Below the pieces are notes generated by a model, which was not told the DNA's origin, ran no database searches, and saw nothing but the letters and a program-made list of their open reading frames with translations. Positions 27,148-37,196 of a stretch of DNA of 64,000 nucleotides are shown piece by piece. The position numbers were made by a program, and so were the translations under genes. The stretch is from Flagellimonas amphidinii (lineage in GTDB: Bacteria; Bacteroidota; Bacteroidia; Flavobacteriales; Flavobacteriaceae), in the NCBI RefSeq assembly GCF_013090115.1, contig NZ_JABFNN010000026.1:1-64000 (forward strand), read 5' to 3'. Numbering within the stretch: the first letter of the stretch is position 1; each line of letters begins with the position of its first letter.

Positions 27148-28890
27148 TTACTCCGAACTTTTCTTTCTACGTTTTTTGATAAAATCAAAAATGAACCATG
27201 CAACTATCACAGCCACAAAATACCATCGGTAAGAAATGGGCTCACCACTGCCTCCCACAGTAGTAAATACACGATTCCATCGGGGTCGCCATTTGGCAAT
27301 TCCTTCTTTGAAATTGTCAAAGCTCATCCATAAAAAGACAGGTTTTCCCAAAATATGGTCGGCGGGTACGTACCCCCAGGTTCTGCTATCTTCAGAACTA
27401 TCCCGATTATCGCCCATCATCCAATAATAATCTTGTTTAAAAGTATAGGAATTAGCTTCTTCTCCATTTATGAAGACTTTTTGGCCACTTACTGTAACAT
27501 CATTATGCTCGTAATCACGTATGATTTTTTTGTAGAACGGAATAGTTTTGTAATTGATTTCTACAGTAGCGCCAGCCTTGGGAATATAGATGGGGCCGAA
27601 GTTATCATTGTTCCAAGGATATAATGTAGGTTTCTGTGGAAACATGCCCTCATATTGTCCTTTGGGATCGATAGTTTTCACTACAGAATCGATAGATGGA
27701 TTTCCCCGAAGTTTGACAACCATTTCATTGGTCATATTAGCAAGACGGGATAATGGCTTCTCTTCTGTAAGGGATAAACGGAGCTGCCTGATTACTTCTG
27801 TTGGAATTCCCTTAGCTTCTGCAATTATTTCAATTTGCCCTTTCTGATTTCTGTAGGCTCCTCGAATATATGGAGAAAGGCCATTTGCTTGATTTTCACT
27901 TAAAGAACTCGTGAAATATTTTCTGGTATAGTCAGCAGCATCAACTTCTGCTAAAGTTTTACTTGAAACACCTTTCTTGGAATATATATTGTAAAAGTAC
28001 ATGGGTTTTGCCCTATCTGACAGCTTTAACTGTTTTCCATTGACATATACAAAACCATCAATAACCGCCAAAGAGTCCCCAGGAGTGCCCACACATCTTT
28101 TTACATAGTTCGATTTTTTATCGATGGGTTTTTTAACAGGCTTTTCAGCCTTAAAAAATTGATAGAGTGTATCAGAGGGCAAGCTAAAGACCACAATGTC
28201 GTTTTTCTTCACTTCTTGAAAACCAGGCAAACGCATATAAGGCAGTTGCAATTTGTTGATCCATGACTTTTTTGCGGTAGCTGGGTCAACATCTGCTATA
28301 TAGGACCTTTTCTTAAGTCCTGGAATGGTGTCATGTACCATGGGAGCGGCCAAAGTGGTCATGGGTACTCTTGCTCCATAATGGAATTTGCTTACAAAAA
28401 GAAAGTCTCCAATCCGTAACGTGCGTTCCAATGAGCCAGTAGGTATTACGTAAGGTTGCATAAAATAGGTATGGACAAAAGTTGCTGCCACAACGGCAAA
28501 AATTATGGAGCTTACCCATTCCCCAAGACCTGTTCTCGGTTTTAAGCTGCGGTCTTCAATGTAGGTGACATCTTCAACGTAGTTGAGATAATAAATGTAA
28601 AACCCTAGTGTAAGAATAACCAACCAAGTATGTAGCAGTGTGTTTTTTCCGAAACTACGTATAGTTTCCACCCATACCACAGGGAACATCAATAGATTGA
28701 TTATAGGTATAAACAGTAATAAAACCCACCACCAAGGACGATTGATAATTTTCATTAAAACAATGCCGTTGTAGATGGGTATTGCGGCTTCCCATGCTTT
28801 TCTACCTGCTTTAATGTAAAGCTTCCAGGTTCCTAAAAAGTGGATAACCTGTACAATCAAGATAAATATAATCCACTGTGTACCGTCCAT
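27148..28890 (-). CDS. lepB: Signal peptidase I, long flavobacterial form
   Basis: Removes signal peptides from Sec-exported proteins at the outer face of the inner membrane. At 580 residues it is nearly twice the usual size. An N-terminal block of membrane helices (about 5-22, 33-75, 88-105) precedes the protease domain, where Ser153 (IPTGSLERTL) and Lys264 (NYVKRC) form the catalytic dyad. An insert of roughly 170 residues (about 275-440) separates these from box E, GDNRDSSEDSR (493-503). The dyad and boxes are intact, so it should be active. Confidence 0.94.
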   Translation of the reverse strand: MDGTQWIIFILIVQVIHFLGTWKLYIKAGRKAWEAAIPIYNGIVLMKIINRPWWWVLLLFIPIINLLMFPVVWVETIRSFGKNTLLHTWLVILTLGFYIYYLNYVEDVTYIEDRSLKPRTGLGEWVSSIIFAVVAATFVHTYFMQPYVIPTGSLERTLRIGDFLFVSKFHYGARVPMTTLAAPMVHDTIPGLKKRSYIADVDPATAKKSWINKLQLPYMRLPGFQEVKKNDIVVFSLPSDTLYQFFKAEKPVKKPIDKKSNYVKRCVGTPGDSLAVIDGFVYVNGKQLKLSDRAKPMYFYNIYSKKGVSSKTLAEVDAADYTRKYFTSSLSENQANGLSPYIRGAYRNQKGQIEIIAEAKGIPTEVIRQLRLSLTEEKPLSRLANMTNEMVVKLRGNPSIDSVVKTIDPKGQYEGMFPQKPTLYPWNNDNFGPIYIPKAGATVEINYKTIPFYKKIIRDYEHNDVTVSGQKVFINGEEANSYTFKQDYYWMMGDNRDSSEDSRTWGYVPADHILGKPVFLWMSFDNFKEGIAKWRPRWNRVFTTVGGSGEPISYRWYFVAVIVAWFIFDFIKKRRKKSSE

Positions 28891-28936
28891 ATTTATTTTC
28901 TTTGTTAGACTGTATGCCTATATAGTTGTTACTTTT

Positions 28937-29638
28937 TTAGCTCAGATTTAACACATCTTTCATAGAAAAAACACCAGTTTTCCCATGAATCCATTCTGCT
29001 GCAACTACAGCTCCCAGAGCAAAACCTTCTCTATTATGGGCTTTATGTTTAATTTCAATTTTGTCAACACTGCTATTGTATGAAACCGTATGGGTTCCCG
29101 GAACGAGACCTTTTCGTTTAGATGTTATGGGTATGGTCTTTTCATCAGCACTGTTCAATTGCCAACTGTTATATTCAGTATGATCGATGATTCCTTCCGC
29201 TAGAGTAATTGCAGTTCCACTTGGAGCATCCAGTTTTTGGGTGTGATGTATTTCTTCCATGGAAACTTTGTATTGTTTCAATTCAGACATCATTTTGGCC
29301 AAATGCGCGTTCAATTCAAAAAAAATATTGACTCCAAGACTAAAATTAGAGGCATAGATAAAGGCCCCTTCGTGTTCTTGGCATAACTCTATTGCCTTAT
29401 CGTAATTCTTTAACCAGCCCGTAGTTCCGGAAATTACAGGGACACTATTCTTAAAACATGAAGTAATATTGTTGAATGCAGCATCGGGAGTACTGAAATC
29501 AATGGCTACATCCATTGATGAAAAATCGATTGTTTTTGTATCAACATCTACTTTTGTAACAATGGTATGCCCCCTCTTTTGAGCAATCTGCTCAATCATT
29601 TTTCCCATTTTCCCATATCCGAAAAGGCCAATATTCAT
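28937..29638 (-). CDS. dapB: 4-hydroxy-tetrahydrodipicolinate reductase
   Basis: Reduces the DapA product in lysine and diaminopimelate synthesis, needed for cell-wall crosslinks. The 233-residue protein has the Rossmann opening GLFGYGKMGK, the ISGTTGW segment and the active-site region EIHHTQKLDAPSGTA, with the catalytic His and Lys. It is slightly shorter than the E. coli enzyme, as is usual in Bacteroidota. It lies between the DUF5683 gene and lepB. Confidence 0.96.
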   Translation of the reverse strand: MNIGLFGYGKMGKMIEQIAQKRGHTIVTKVDVDTKTIDFSSMDVAIDFSTPDAAFNNITSCFKNSVPVISGTTGWLKNYDKAIELCQEHEGAFIYASNFSLGVNIFFELNAHLAKMMSELKQYKVSMEEIHHTQKLDAPSGTAITLAEGIIDHTEYNSWQLNSADEKTIPITSKRKGLVPGTHTVSYNSSVDKIEIKHKAHNREGFALGAVVAAEWIHGKTGVFSMKDVLNLS

Positions 29639-29641
29639 ACA

Positions 29642-30295
29642 CTAAAATTTTATGACCAGAGCCATTCCATAATTGGGTTGATTGGTCCATGGATTCAGGT
29701 CAAGGTAAGGTTTAAAATCAATTGCTAGGTCATCATCCACATTATATTGCTTTAAATGCGCATCTACATTGGCGTCAACAATATTCAATGCGTATAAGGC
29801 AATAGTAATCAGTAGGGCCAAATCCCTGTCTCTTTGTCTGGCTTCTTGCGCGTCTTGGAGTGCCTCCGAATCAATATCTGGCCCGACACCATCTCCATTT
29901 ATATCGTAGAATTCATCATCAGTGAAACCTGCGCGTCTTCTTTTAAAGGCATCACGGGCACTTCTATATTGCGTATTGTTAAAGGAATAGACGTAAATGC
30001 CTGTCCCGATAGCTCCATATACCAGAGGAGCTTTCCAATAGCGTTTGTTATAGATTTGTCCCAAACCAGGAAATATTGCCGAATAAAATGCAGCTTTACT
30101 GGGAGCAAGTGGATTTATTTTCTTCTTTTCGTAGGTGACTTCCTGAATGGTGATTCCTTGTCCCTCAAGATTTTGAGCTAATGAATCAATTTCGGTGGGA
30201 TGTTGTTGCTTTTCACTCTCTTTTTCCTCTTCTTGAGAAAAACCTGAGTGCAAACACAACAAGGAAAAGAACAACAATACAAGGTTTTTATTCAC
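29642..30295 (-). CDS. DUF5683-family exported protein
   Basis: A 217-residue protein with a Sec signal peptide (to about residue 20, ending FSQ), an acidic low-complexity linker and the DUF5683 core with APSKAAFYSAIFPGLGQIYN and a following hydrophobic stretch (about 88-104), then a second hydrophobic segment near 155-170. It probably sits in the envelope; its function is unknown. It overlaps parB by 8 bp and precedes dapB by 3 bp, so it is part of the operon. Confidence 0.82.
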   Translation of the reverse strand: MNKNLVLLFFSLLCLHSGFSQEEEKESEKQQHPTEIDSLAQNLEGQGITIQEVTYEKKKINPLAPSKAAFYSAIFPGLGQIYNKRYWKAPLVYGAIGTGIYVYSFNNTQYRSARDAFKRRRAGFTDDEFYDINGDGVGPDIDSEALQDAQEARQRDRDLALLITIALYALNIVDANVDAHLKQYNVDDDLAIDFKPYLDLNPWTNQPNYGMALVIKF

Positions 30296-31199
30296 CTGTC
30301 AATATTTTTTTGATACGCTGAAACTCCTCTTTGGAATGAAAGGGAATTACAATTTTACCTTTCCCATTTTGGGAAGTGGTGATGTCCACTTTGGCGGAAA
30401 GGTGTTTTTTTAGGGTATCTATGCCTTTGGAAACAAAACCTGGGGTTTCTTTTGTAGTGGTATTTTTCTTTTCTGAACCACTTTCTTCTTTGGGTTCTTT
30501 GTATGCTTTTACCAATCGTTCTGTTTCTCGTACTGATAGACCGTCTGAAACAACTTTTTCGTAAATGTTGATTTGTTCTTTTTTCTTATCAATATTGATA
30601 AGTGCCCGGCCATGCCCCATGCTGATGAAACCATCTCGCATACCAGTTTGGATAATGGGGTGTAGCTTAAGAAGTCTAAGGTAGTTGGTTATTGTGGAAC
30701 GCTTTTTACCAACACGATCACTCAATTTTTCCTGAGTAATTTGAATTTCATCAATGAGACGTTGGTAGGAAAGAGCAATTTCAATAGGATCCAAATCCTG
30801 CCGTTGGATATTCTCCACCAACGCCATCTCCAAAGATTCTTGGTCATTGGCAATACGTATATAGGCGGGAATGGTTTTCAGTCCAACTAGTTTTGAGGCA
30901 CGGTATCTCCGCTCACCGGAAACTAATTGGAATTTATTGAAATCTAATTTTCGTACAGTGATGGGTTGAATGATGCCGAGCTCCCGGATGGAACTGGCCA
31001 ATTCTTCCAAAGCTTCGTCATTAAAATTGGAACGAGGCTGAAACGGGTTCATCTCAATGGATTCGACATCCAACTCTACAACATTTCCAATGACCTTATC
31101 TGCATTTTTGTCCGAAACAGATTGTATATCGTTTTCGGGATCTTTCAATAGGGCGGATAGGCCTCTTCCCAAAGCCTGTTTTTTGGTTGCTTTCGCCAT
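30288..31199 (-). CDS. parB: Chromosome-partitioning protein ParB
   Basis: A CTP-dependent clamp that spreads from parS sites and organises the origin region. The 303-residue protein has the ParB/Srx domain with GERRYRASK (CTP pocket), ENIQRQDLDPIEIA and a central HTH (KLSDRVGKKRSTITNYLRLL), plus a C-terminal dimer domain. Its ATG follows the parA stop directly. No parS-like palindrome was recognised in the window. Confidence 0.95.
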   Translation of the reverse strand: MAKATKKQALGRGLSALLKDPENDIQSVSDKNADKVIGNVVELDVESIEMNPFQPRSNFNDEALEELASSIRELGIIQPITVRKLDFNKFQLVSGERRYRASKLVGLKTIPAYIRIANDQESLEMALVENIQRQDLDPIEIALSYQRLIDEIQITQEKLSDRVGKKRSTITNYLRLLKLHPIIQTGMRDGFISMGHGRALINIDKKKEQINIYEKVVSDGLSVRETERLVKAYKEPKEESGSEKKNTTTKETPGFVSKGIDTLKKHLSAKVDITTSQNGKGKIVIPFHSKEEFQRIKKILTGE

Positions 31200-31973
31200 C
31201 TAAACTTTCTCCTTGTTTTTCTTCAATATTTCATTGGCCAAGTTGAGGTAGTTGGAGGCACCTTTACTGCTGGCATCATATTTAATGATACTTTCTCCAT
31301 AACTAGGAGCTTCACTTAGCCTAACGTTTCTTTGTATAATGGTGTCAAACACCATATCTGCAAAGTGTTTTTTAACTTCTTCCACCACTTGGTTGGATAG
31401 ACGTAACCTCGAATCGTACATTGTCAACAACATGCCTTCAATGTCAAGGTCGTTGTTGTGTATTTTTTGAACACTCTTGACTGTGTTCAGCAATTTCCCT
31501 AAACCTTCCAAGGCAAAATACTCACATTGAATAGGAATCATTACTGAATTTGCTGCTGTAAGTGCATTCAAGGTCAATAGTCCTAAGGATGGAGCGCAAT
31601 CAATCAATACATAATCATATCTGTCCCCTAAATCTTTTAGGGCCTCTTTCATCATATATTCCCTGTTGTCCTTGTCCACTAACTCAATTTCAATGGCCAC
31701 AAGATCAATATGTGCTGGAATAAGGTCAACATTAGGAGAATCTGTCTGCATAATGACATTATCAACATTCATGGTATGCTCCAAAAGCTGATAGGTTCCC
31801 TGTTCAACACTGTCCACATCTATACCAAGACCCGAAGTGGCATTTGCCTGGGGATCGGCATCTATCAACAACACTTTCTTTTCCAATACACCTAGGGATG
31901 CAGCAAGGTTTACAGTTGTAGTTGTCTTACCCACACCGCCCTTCTGGTTTGCAATAGCAATAATCTTGCCCAT
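31200..31973 (-). CDS. parA: Chromosome-partitioning ATPase ParA
   Basis: A 257-residue deviant Walker-type ATPase that moves ParB-bound origins over the nucleoid. KGGVGKTTTT (11-20) is the P-loop, with the Lys of the deviant motif at 11; LIDADPQANATSG and the DCAPSLG segment complete the site. Its short form lacks the N-terminal HTH of plasmid ParA, in line with a chromosomal Soj-type role. It is the first gene of parA-parB-DUF5683-dapB-lepB-wbqC-DUF6122. Confidence 0.96.
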   Translation of the reverse strand: MGKIIAIANQKGGVGKTTTTVNLAASLGVLEKKVLLIDADPQANATSGLGIDVDSVEQGTYQLLEHTMNVDNVIMQTDSPNVDLIPAHIDLVAIEIELVDKDNREYMMKEALKDLGDRYDYVLIDCAPSLGLLTLNALTAANSVMIPIQCEYFALEGLGKLLNTVKSVQKIHNNDLDIEGMLLTMYDSRLRLSNQVVEEVKKHFADMVFDTIIQRNVRLSEAPSYGESIIKYDASSKGASNYLNLANEILKKNKEKV

Positions 31974-32108
31974 TTCATAGTAAGTTAGGTGCTAAAAATA
32001 CGATTATTTAAGATGCTAAAAAATGTATTTTGTTAACAGTAGGTGAATAACCCCCGTATTCGGCGTTAAAGAAAGTTAAAGTTAAATTTATTAGATTATT
32101 AAGTGGTC

Positions 32109-34181
32109 TTATTCGCTCAAAATCTCTAATATTTCAATAGCTGCATCACTTATTTTGGTACCTGGTCCAAAAACTGCCACAGCACCATGGTTTAGTAGAT
32201 GATCATAGTCTTGTTTGGGTATAACACCACCCACTATGACCATGATGTCCTCCCGACCATATTTTTTTAGTTCTTGAACTACCTCTGGAACTAAAGTTTT
32301 ATGCCCTCCGGCCAAGGAAGAAATACCTAGTATATGAACATCATTTTCCACAGCTTGTTTGGCAACCTCTGAGGGAGTTTGGAACAGTGGTCCAATATCA
32401 ACATCAAAGCCTAGGTCGGCATAACCTGTTGCCACTACTTTTGCTCCGCGGTCATGTCCATCCTGACCCATTTTGGCGACCATTATTCGTGGCCTTCTAC
32501 CTTCGTTTTTGGCAAAATCATCAGCCATTTTTCTGGCTTTTTCAAAGCTTTGGTCGTTTTTGATTTCTTTGGAATACACTCCGGTAAATGATTTTATTTG
32601 CGCTCTGTAACGGCCAAAAGCACTTTCCATGGCATCGCTTATTTCTCCCAAGGTGGCTCTGGCTTTGGCAGCTTTTACTGCTAAAGCTAGCAAATTTTCA
32701 TGGTCAGAGCCATTTTCCAAAGCCTTTTTGGAAGCGCCCTCTATTTGTTTGAGGATTGTATTGACTTCCGCATTATTTCTAATGGATTTAACGTGTTGGA
32801 GGCTTTCCATTTGTTGCTGACGCACTTTGGCGTTATCGACTTCTAGGATCTGTAGCTCGTCCTCATTGTCCAGTTGGTATTTGTTTACCCCTACGATGGT
32901 ATCCTGACCACTATCAATTCGGGCTTGTTTCTTAGCCGCAGCTTCTTCAATGCGCATTTTTGGAATTCCAGCTTCAATGGCCTTGGTCATTCCGCCTAAT
33001 TTTTCCACTTCTTCAATAAGTTGCCAAGCTTCTTCGGCTACTTCATGGGTTAACTTTTCTACCATATGGCTTCCAGCCCAAGGATCTACTGTTTTGGTGA
33101 TATGTGTCTCTTCTTGTAGATAAATTTGCGTATTTCGGGCAATTCTGGCTGAAAAATCAGTTGGTAAAGCAATGGCTTCATCCAAAGCATTGGTGTGTAG
33201 GCTTTGTGTGCCCCCGAAGGTCGCCGCCATGGCTTCAATAGTTGTTCTGGCAACATTATTGAAGGGGTCTTGTTCTGTTAAACTCCAGCCGCTAGTCTGG
33301 CTATGGGTTCGCAGCATGAGCGATTTAGGGTTTTGTGGCTCAAATTGTTGTACCAGTTTGGCCCAAAGCATCCTACCGGCACGCATTTTGGCAATTTCCG
33401 TGAAATGATTCATACCAATTCCCCAGAAAAAGGAAAGTCTCGGAGCAAAATCATCAATTTTTAGCCCTGCCTTAATCCCTGTTCGTATATATTCGATGCC
33501 ATCAGCCAAGGTATAGGCCAATTCCATGGCAGCAGGAGCTCCAGCTTCATGCATGTGGTAACCAGAAATACTAATGCTATTGAATTTAGGCATATGTTGG
33601 CTGGTAAATTCAAAAATATCCGCCACAAGTTGCATGGATGGTGTTGGAGGATAAATGTACGTGTTCCTAACCATGAACTCTTTTAGGATGTCATTTTGGA
33701 TGGTTCCCGCAAGTTTTTCCATGGAAACACCTTGTTCTTCGGCAGCAACAATATAAAAGGCCATGATGGGGATAACGGCACCATTCATGGTCATGGAAAC
33801 CGACATCTGACCCAGAGGAATTCCATCAAACAAGATTTTCATATCCTCGACAGAGTCAATGGCAACCCCAGCTTTTCCAACATCTCCTACAACACGTTCA
33901 TTATCTGAGTCATAACCCCGGTGTGTGGGCAAATCAAACGCAACAGAAAGCCCTTTTTGACCAGCTTCTAGGTTTCTTCTATAAAAAGCATTGCTTTCTT
34001 CAGCTGTGGAAAAACCGGCATATTGACGAATGGTCCAAGGTCTGCGAACATACATGGTAGAGTATGGGCCCCGAAGGAATGGGGAAATCCCGGCAGCAAA
34101 ATTTTCATGTCCATGATGTGAACCCTTTTCTTTGCTGGGTTCTGAGGTCAATACCAAATATTGCAGGTCTTTTCTACTCAT
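32109..34181 (-). CDS. mutB: Methylmalonyl-CoA mutase, large (catalytic, B12-binding) subunit
   Basis: Interconverts methylmalonyl-CoA and succinyl-CoA with adenosylcobalamin. The 690-residue protein (ATG at 34181; a GTG one codon upstream is less likely) has the TIM-barrel substrate domain (about 35-420, with [14 protein letters not shown]) and the C-terminal B12 domain with DGHDRG near 575, whose His is the lower cobalt ligand. It overlaps the stop of the small-subunit gene. With the divergent carboxylase operon it gives a propionyl-CoA to succinyl-CoA route. Confidence 0.96.
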   Translation of the reverse strand: MSRKDLQYLVLTSEPSKEKGSHHGHENFAAGISPFLRGPYSTMYVRRPWTIRQYAGFSTAEESNAFYRRNLEAGQKGLSVAFDLPTHRGYDSDNERVVGDVGKAGVAIDSVEDMKILFDGIPLGQMSVSMTMNGAVIPIMAFYIVAAEEQGVSMEKLAGTIQNDILKEFMVRNTYIYPPTPSMQLVADIFEFTSQHMPKFNSISISGYHMHEAGAPAAMELAYTLADGIEYIRTGIKAGLKIDDFAPRLSFFWGIGMNHFTEIAKMRAGRMLWAKLVQQFEPQNPKSLMLRTHSQTSGWSLTEQDPFNNVARTTIEAMAATFGGTQSLHTNALDEAIALPTDFSARIARNTQIYLQEETHITKTVDPWAGSHMVEKLTHEVAEEAWQLIEEVEKLGGMTKAIEAGIPKMRIEEAAAKKQARIDSGQDTIVGVNKYQLDNEDELQILEVDNAKVRQQQMESLQHVKSIRNNAEVNTILKQIEGASKKALENGSDHENLLALAVKAAKARATLGEISDAMESAFGRYRAQIKSFTGVYSKEIKNDQSFEKARKMADDFAKNEGRRPRIMVAKMGQDGHDRGAKVVATGYADLGFDVDIGPLFQTPSEVAKQAVENDVHILGISSLAGGHKTLVPEVVQELKKYGREDIMVIVGGVIPKQDYDHLLNHGAVAVFGPGTKISDAAIEILEILSE

Positions 34182-35574
34182 CACTCAATCTTTTTTGTTC
34201 CAAATTTTCGGCCAACCTCTTTTCAATTATGGGCTCTAAAAGAGTTTTGCGTGCTTGGGTTTTAACAAAGGGATACAGTTCTAGGTCATCCTTCATTTTA
34301 TCATCTGGATTCTGAAACTTATTGGTGCCCAACAGTACAATTTTACCACTATCAAACAATTGCTGTTCCTTAATGGCACTTTCCTTTATTTTTTGCTGAA
34401 TTTTCCCTTTTTTGAGGGCATCAAGGAAACCTCCTGAAGCTTCTAGTTGCTTAAATAGTTCTAGCGATTTTTCTGCCAATTGACGTGTGAGCGATTCGAT
34501 ATAATATGCACCTTCGGAAATAGAAATGGCTCCATTGAAATATCCTTCTTCTTTTAACAGTAAAAGTTGATTTCGTGCAATGCGCCTTCCAAATTCGTTC
34601 GCTTTGTGATAAATAGCGTCGTAAGAAAGATTGTGGACGGTATCTGCACCTCCCAAAATAGCTGACATGCATTCTGAAGTGGTACGAAGCATGTTGACAT
34701 TGTAATCGTACAAAGTTTTGTTTCTTTTGGAAGGAACAGCGAAAATGTGGCAATCACTCGAAATGTCAAAGGCAGGTGCAATAGTTTTCCATAGCCATCG
34801 TAAGGCTCTTAATTTGGCTATTTCAAAGAAATAGTTGCTGCCGACTGCTACTTTAAAGACTATCCCAGGATTTTTTTCGAATGCTGATGCAACGCTGTCA
34901 TAACCATATATGTGTAGGTATTCACAAGTATGTGCCAATCCATAGGCCAGTTGTTGTACCATATTGGCGCCAGCGTTTTGATACATTGAAAGATTTATAG
35001 AGAGAACACAGGTACTATCTGTTTTTTTTGCTTCTTGCTGTATATCACTTAATAGATGCCTGTCTTTTTCCAGATTATGGAACCAATTTCCGTTTTTAAC
35101 CAAATTTCCAATGATATCAATATTAAGATGGACTTTGGTCTTTTTTCCGTCGAGATAACCTAGCAATTTTTTAATGGTTCCACTTTCTAGATATTGAAAA
35201 TTGAAGTGCAGGTCAACTTTATTTACATCAATGCCAGAAAATAATGTCTCAAAATCTACTTCTTCATTAGGAATAGTGAAGACCAAACTTTCAACTCCCT
35301 TTTTCAATAGGTTTATCGCTTCTGAATTTGATTTTTTGATATCATTTACAAAAACACCCTGTGCAATTTTCCAGTTGTGGTCTTTAGGAAGATCAAAGGT
35401 CTTGCGGTCTTGTAAATCCTCTGCATTGTAAAAAGGTTTTACCTTTATACCTTCCAGTGATTCCCAGACTAGGGTTTCATTATAATCAGCTCCCCTAAGA
35501 TCCACTTGGATTTTTTGTTTCCATTCTTTTGCAGAAACATCAGAGAATTCATCAAACAAATCCAGCTTACTCAT
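34174..35574 (-). CDS. mutA: Methylmalonyl-CoA mutase, small subunit
   Basis: The non-catalytic partner of MutB in the heterodimeric enzyme. The 466-residue protein keeps the barrel fold ([16 protein letters not shown] at the start, a mutase hallmark) but ends without a DxHxxG B12-binding domain, shorter than the large subunit by about 220 residues. It overlaps both the upstream ftsB-like gene (8 bp) and downstream mutB, consistent with stoichiometric expression. Confidence 0.92.
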   Translation of the reverse strand: MSKLDLFDEFSDVSAKEWKQKIQVDLRGADYNETLVWESLEGIKVKPFYNAEDLQDRKTFDLPKDHNWKIAQGVFVNDIKKSNSEAINLLKKGVESLVFTIPNEEVDFETLFSGIDVNKVDLHFNFQYLESGTIKKLLGYLDGKKTKVHLNIDIIGNLVKNGNWFHNLEKDRHLLSDIQQEAKKTDSTCVLSINLSMYQNAGANMVQQLAYGLAHTCEYLHIYGYDSVASAFEKNPGIVFKVAVGSNYFFEIAKLRALRWLWKTIAPAFDISSDCHIFAVPSKRNKTLYDYNVNMLRTTSECMSAILGGADTVHNLSYDAIYHKANEFGRRIARNQLLLLKEEGYFNGAISISEGAYYIESLTRQLAEKSLELFKQLEASGGFLDALKKGKIQQKIKESAIKEQQLFDSGKIVLLGTNKFQNPDDKMKDDLELYPFVKTQARKTLLEPIIEKRLAENLEQKRLSDE

Positions 35575-35899
35575 TTTTTTTGTGCTTTAAGCTATCTTCA
35601 TATTCAATAAGGAAAATTTCTTCATTTTCCTTTTTCATATAATATTTTTCACGAGCAAACTTTTCCAATTCATCTCCATCAGACAGTTTTTTAAGAACTT
35701 GTTTGTCTTTTTCAATTTCCCCTTTCAAAAACTCTTTCTGCTTTTCAAGTTTGTCTATTTCTTTACCCAGTTCTCTATGAATCAATAAGGAATTGGTATC
35801 AAAAAAGGCCATCCAGACAGAAAAAATGGTCAATACCAAAACATACATGTTGGTCATTAATTTGAACCATTTTTTTTCTTTGAGTTCCTTTAGTCCCAT
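35567..35899 (-). CDS. FtsB/DivIC-type septum formation protein
   Basis: A 110-residue bitopic protein: a short basic cytoplasmic tail, one transmembrane helix (about 17-35) and a periplasmic coiled coil (about 45-75, heptad-rich EIDKLEKQKEFLKGEIEKD), then the FAREKYYMKKENEEIFLIE segment typical of FtsB/DivIC. It would act in the divisome with FtsL and FtsQ. It lies 1 bp after udk and overlaps mutA; the mix of division and metabolic genes in this operon recurs in flavobacteria. Confidence 0.87.
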   Translation of the reverse strand: MGLKELKEKKWFKLMTNMYVLVLTIFSVWMAFFDTNSLLIHRELGKEIDKLEKQKEFLKGEIEKDKQVLKKLSDGDELEKFAREKYYMKKENEEIFLIEYEDSLKHKKNE

Positions 35900-35900
35900 A

Positions 35901-36509
35901 TTAATCCAATTTATTGTTGATTATGGTTCTAACAATATCCACGGCCACAGTATTGTAATGGTTGTTGGGTATAATAATGTCCGCAAATTCCTTTGAAGGT
36001 TCTATGAATTGCTCGTGCATGGGTTTTACTGCGGTCTGATATCTGGTGAGCACTTTTTCCAAATCATGACCACGCTCCTTGATGTCTCTTTGAAGTCTGC
36101 GTATAAGTCGTTCATCAGAATCTGCATGTACAAAAATCTTGATATCGAACATATCCCGAAGCTTGGGGTTGCTCAATACCAATATTCCTTCTACAATCAT
36201 AACCTTTTTAGGTGGAGTAGGTATGGTTTCCTCCAAACGGGTCTCCTCCACAAAGGAATAAATAGGTCGATGAATCAACTTACCTTGGCGCAACTGTTCC
36301 AAATGAGAAATCAATAGTTCAAAATCTATGGAATTGGGATGATCAAAATTAATTTTGCCCCTTTCTTCCTTGGTCAAGTGGGCCAAATCGTTATAATAGG
36401 AATCTTGTGAGATTACACATACTTCATTTTCAGGTAGTTGGTCAACAATTTGATTAACCACGGTTGTTTTTCCACAACCTGTTCCCCCTGCAATCCCAAT
36501 GATGAGCAT
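35901..36509 (-). CDS. udk: Uridine kinase
   Basis: Phosphorylates uridine and cytidine to their monophosphates for pyrimidine salvage. The 202-residue protein from the ATG at 36509 has the P-loop GGTGCGKT (8-15), the SQDSYYNDL and NFDHPNSIDF substrate segments and the RRLQRDIKERGHD lid. An upstream in-frame extension of ten hydrophobic residues is unlikely. It is the first gene of udk-ftsB-mutA-mutB. Confidence 0.95.
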   Translation of the reverse strand: MLIIGIAGGTGCGKTTVVNQIVDQLPENEVCVISQDSYYNDLAHLTKEERGKINFDHPNSIDFELLISHLEQLRQGKLIHRPIYSFVEETRLEETIPTPPKKVMIVEGILVLSNPKLRDMFDIKIFVHADSDERLIRRLQRDIKERGHDLEKVLTRYQTAVKPMHEQFIEPSKEFADIIIPNNHYNTVAVDIVRTIINNKLD

Positions 36510-36643
36510 AATAATGATTTTAATCCCAAAAGTAATCATTTGGCAAGATTTGAACCATGTTTAATCTGGATGCATAGTTAGGCATCATTATATTTAAAAT
36601 GAATGACGTTTGTCATAATCCTTAAAAGTTAATGGCGGTAGTT

Positions 36644-36676
36644 TTGTGAGGATTTATTGGTTTAACCTTATATTTA
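36644..36676 (+). promoter_or_regulatory. Probable promoter of the carboxylase operon
   Basis: TTG at 36644-36646 and TATATTTA at 36669-36676 (one base off TAnnTTTG) are separated by 22 nt. The ATG follows 12 nt later at 36689. The imperfect -7 box makes this a tentative call. Confidence 0.4.
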
Positions 36677-36688
36677 ACAAGAGAACCT

Positions 36689-37189
36689 ATGTCAACAATT
36701 TTTATGGATAATCCCTATAGAATCCAAGTAGATGGAAGCTTGGATTTTCAACTTTCCAAAGATGAAATTTCTGCTCTGGACCTCATCAAAAATGGTGACG
36801 GGTCCCTCCACTTATTAAAAGATGGAATCTCTTATCACATTCAAATAAGTAAAGTTGATCCTGATAACAGGTACTATACTGTCAGCGTCAACGGAACGGA
36901 ACATAAAATAGCAATAAAGACCCCGTTGGATGAACTCATTAGCGATATGGGCTTTGCAACAAACGGCTTAAAGGACATAGATTCTATTGCTGCTCCAATG
37001 CCAGGATTGATTCTTGACATTTCTGTTGAAGAAGGTCAAGAGGTCAAGGATGGTGACCAGCTCATAGTTTTGGAAGCCATGAAAATGGAAAACATTATCA
37101 CTTCCCCCAGAAACGGTACCATCAAGAAAATAGCCGTCAGCCAAAGTGACGCGGTGGAGAAAGCACAGTTATTGATTGAATTTGAATAA
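36689..37189 (+). CDS. Biotin carboxyl carrier protein of acyl-CoA carboxylase
   Basis: Carries the carboxybiotin between the two active sites. The 166-residue protein has a C-terminal biotinyl domain (about 100-166) with EAMKMEN and biotinylated Lys132; the N-terminal 95 residues form a small beta-rich linker domain like that preceding biotinyl domains in acyl-CoA carboxylases. It is the first gene of a three-gene operon with the biotin carboxylase and carboxyltransferase genes. Confidence 0.93.
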   Translation: MSTIFMDNPYRIQVDGSLDFQLSKDEISALDLIKNGDGSLHLLKDGISYHIQISKVDPDNRYYTVSVNGTEHKIAIKTPLDELISDMGFATNGLKDIDSIAAPMPGLILDISVEEGQEVKDGDQLIVLEAMKMENIITSPRNGTIKKIAVSQSDAVEKAQLLIEFE

Positions 37190-37196
37190 GAATCAG

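Noticed and set aside
27148..28890. Frameshift or gene fusion in lepB because of its length
   Set aside because: The reading frame is intact, catalytic boxes are in order, and long LepB proteins are typical of flavobacteria.
30288..31973. parS sites near parAB
   Set aside because: No palindrome resembling known parS was recognised by eye in the window; a systematic search could not be done.
32016..32108. A tRNA or small RNA gene between parA and mutB
   Set aside because: No cloverleaf or conserved TTC and CCA pattern could be made from this AT-rich stretch.
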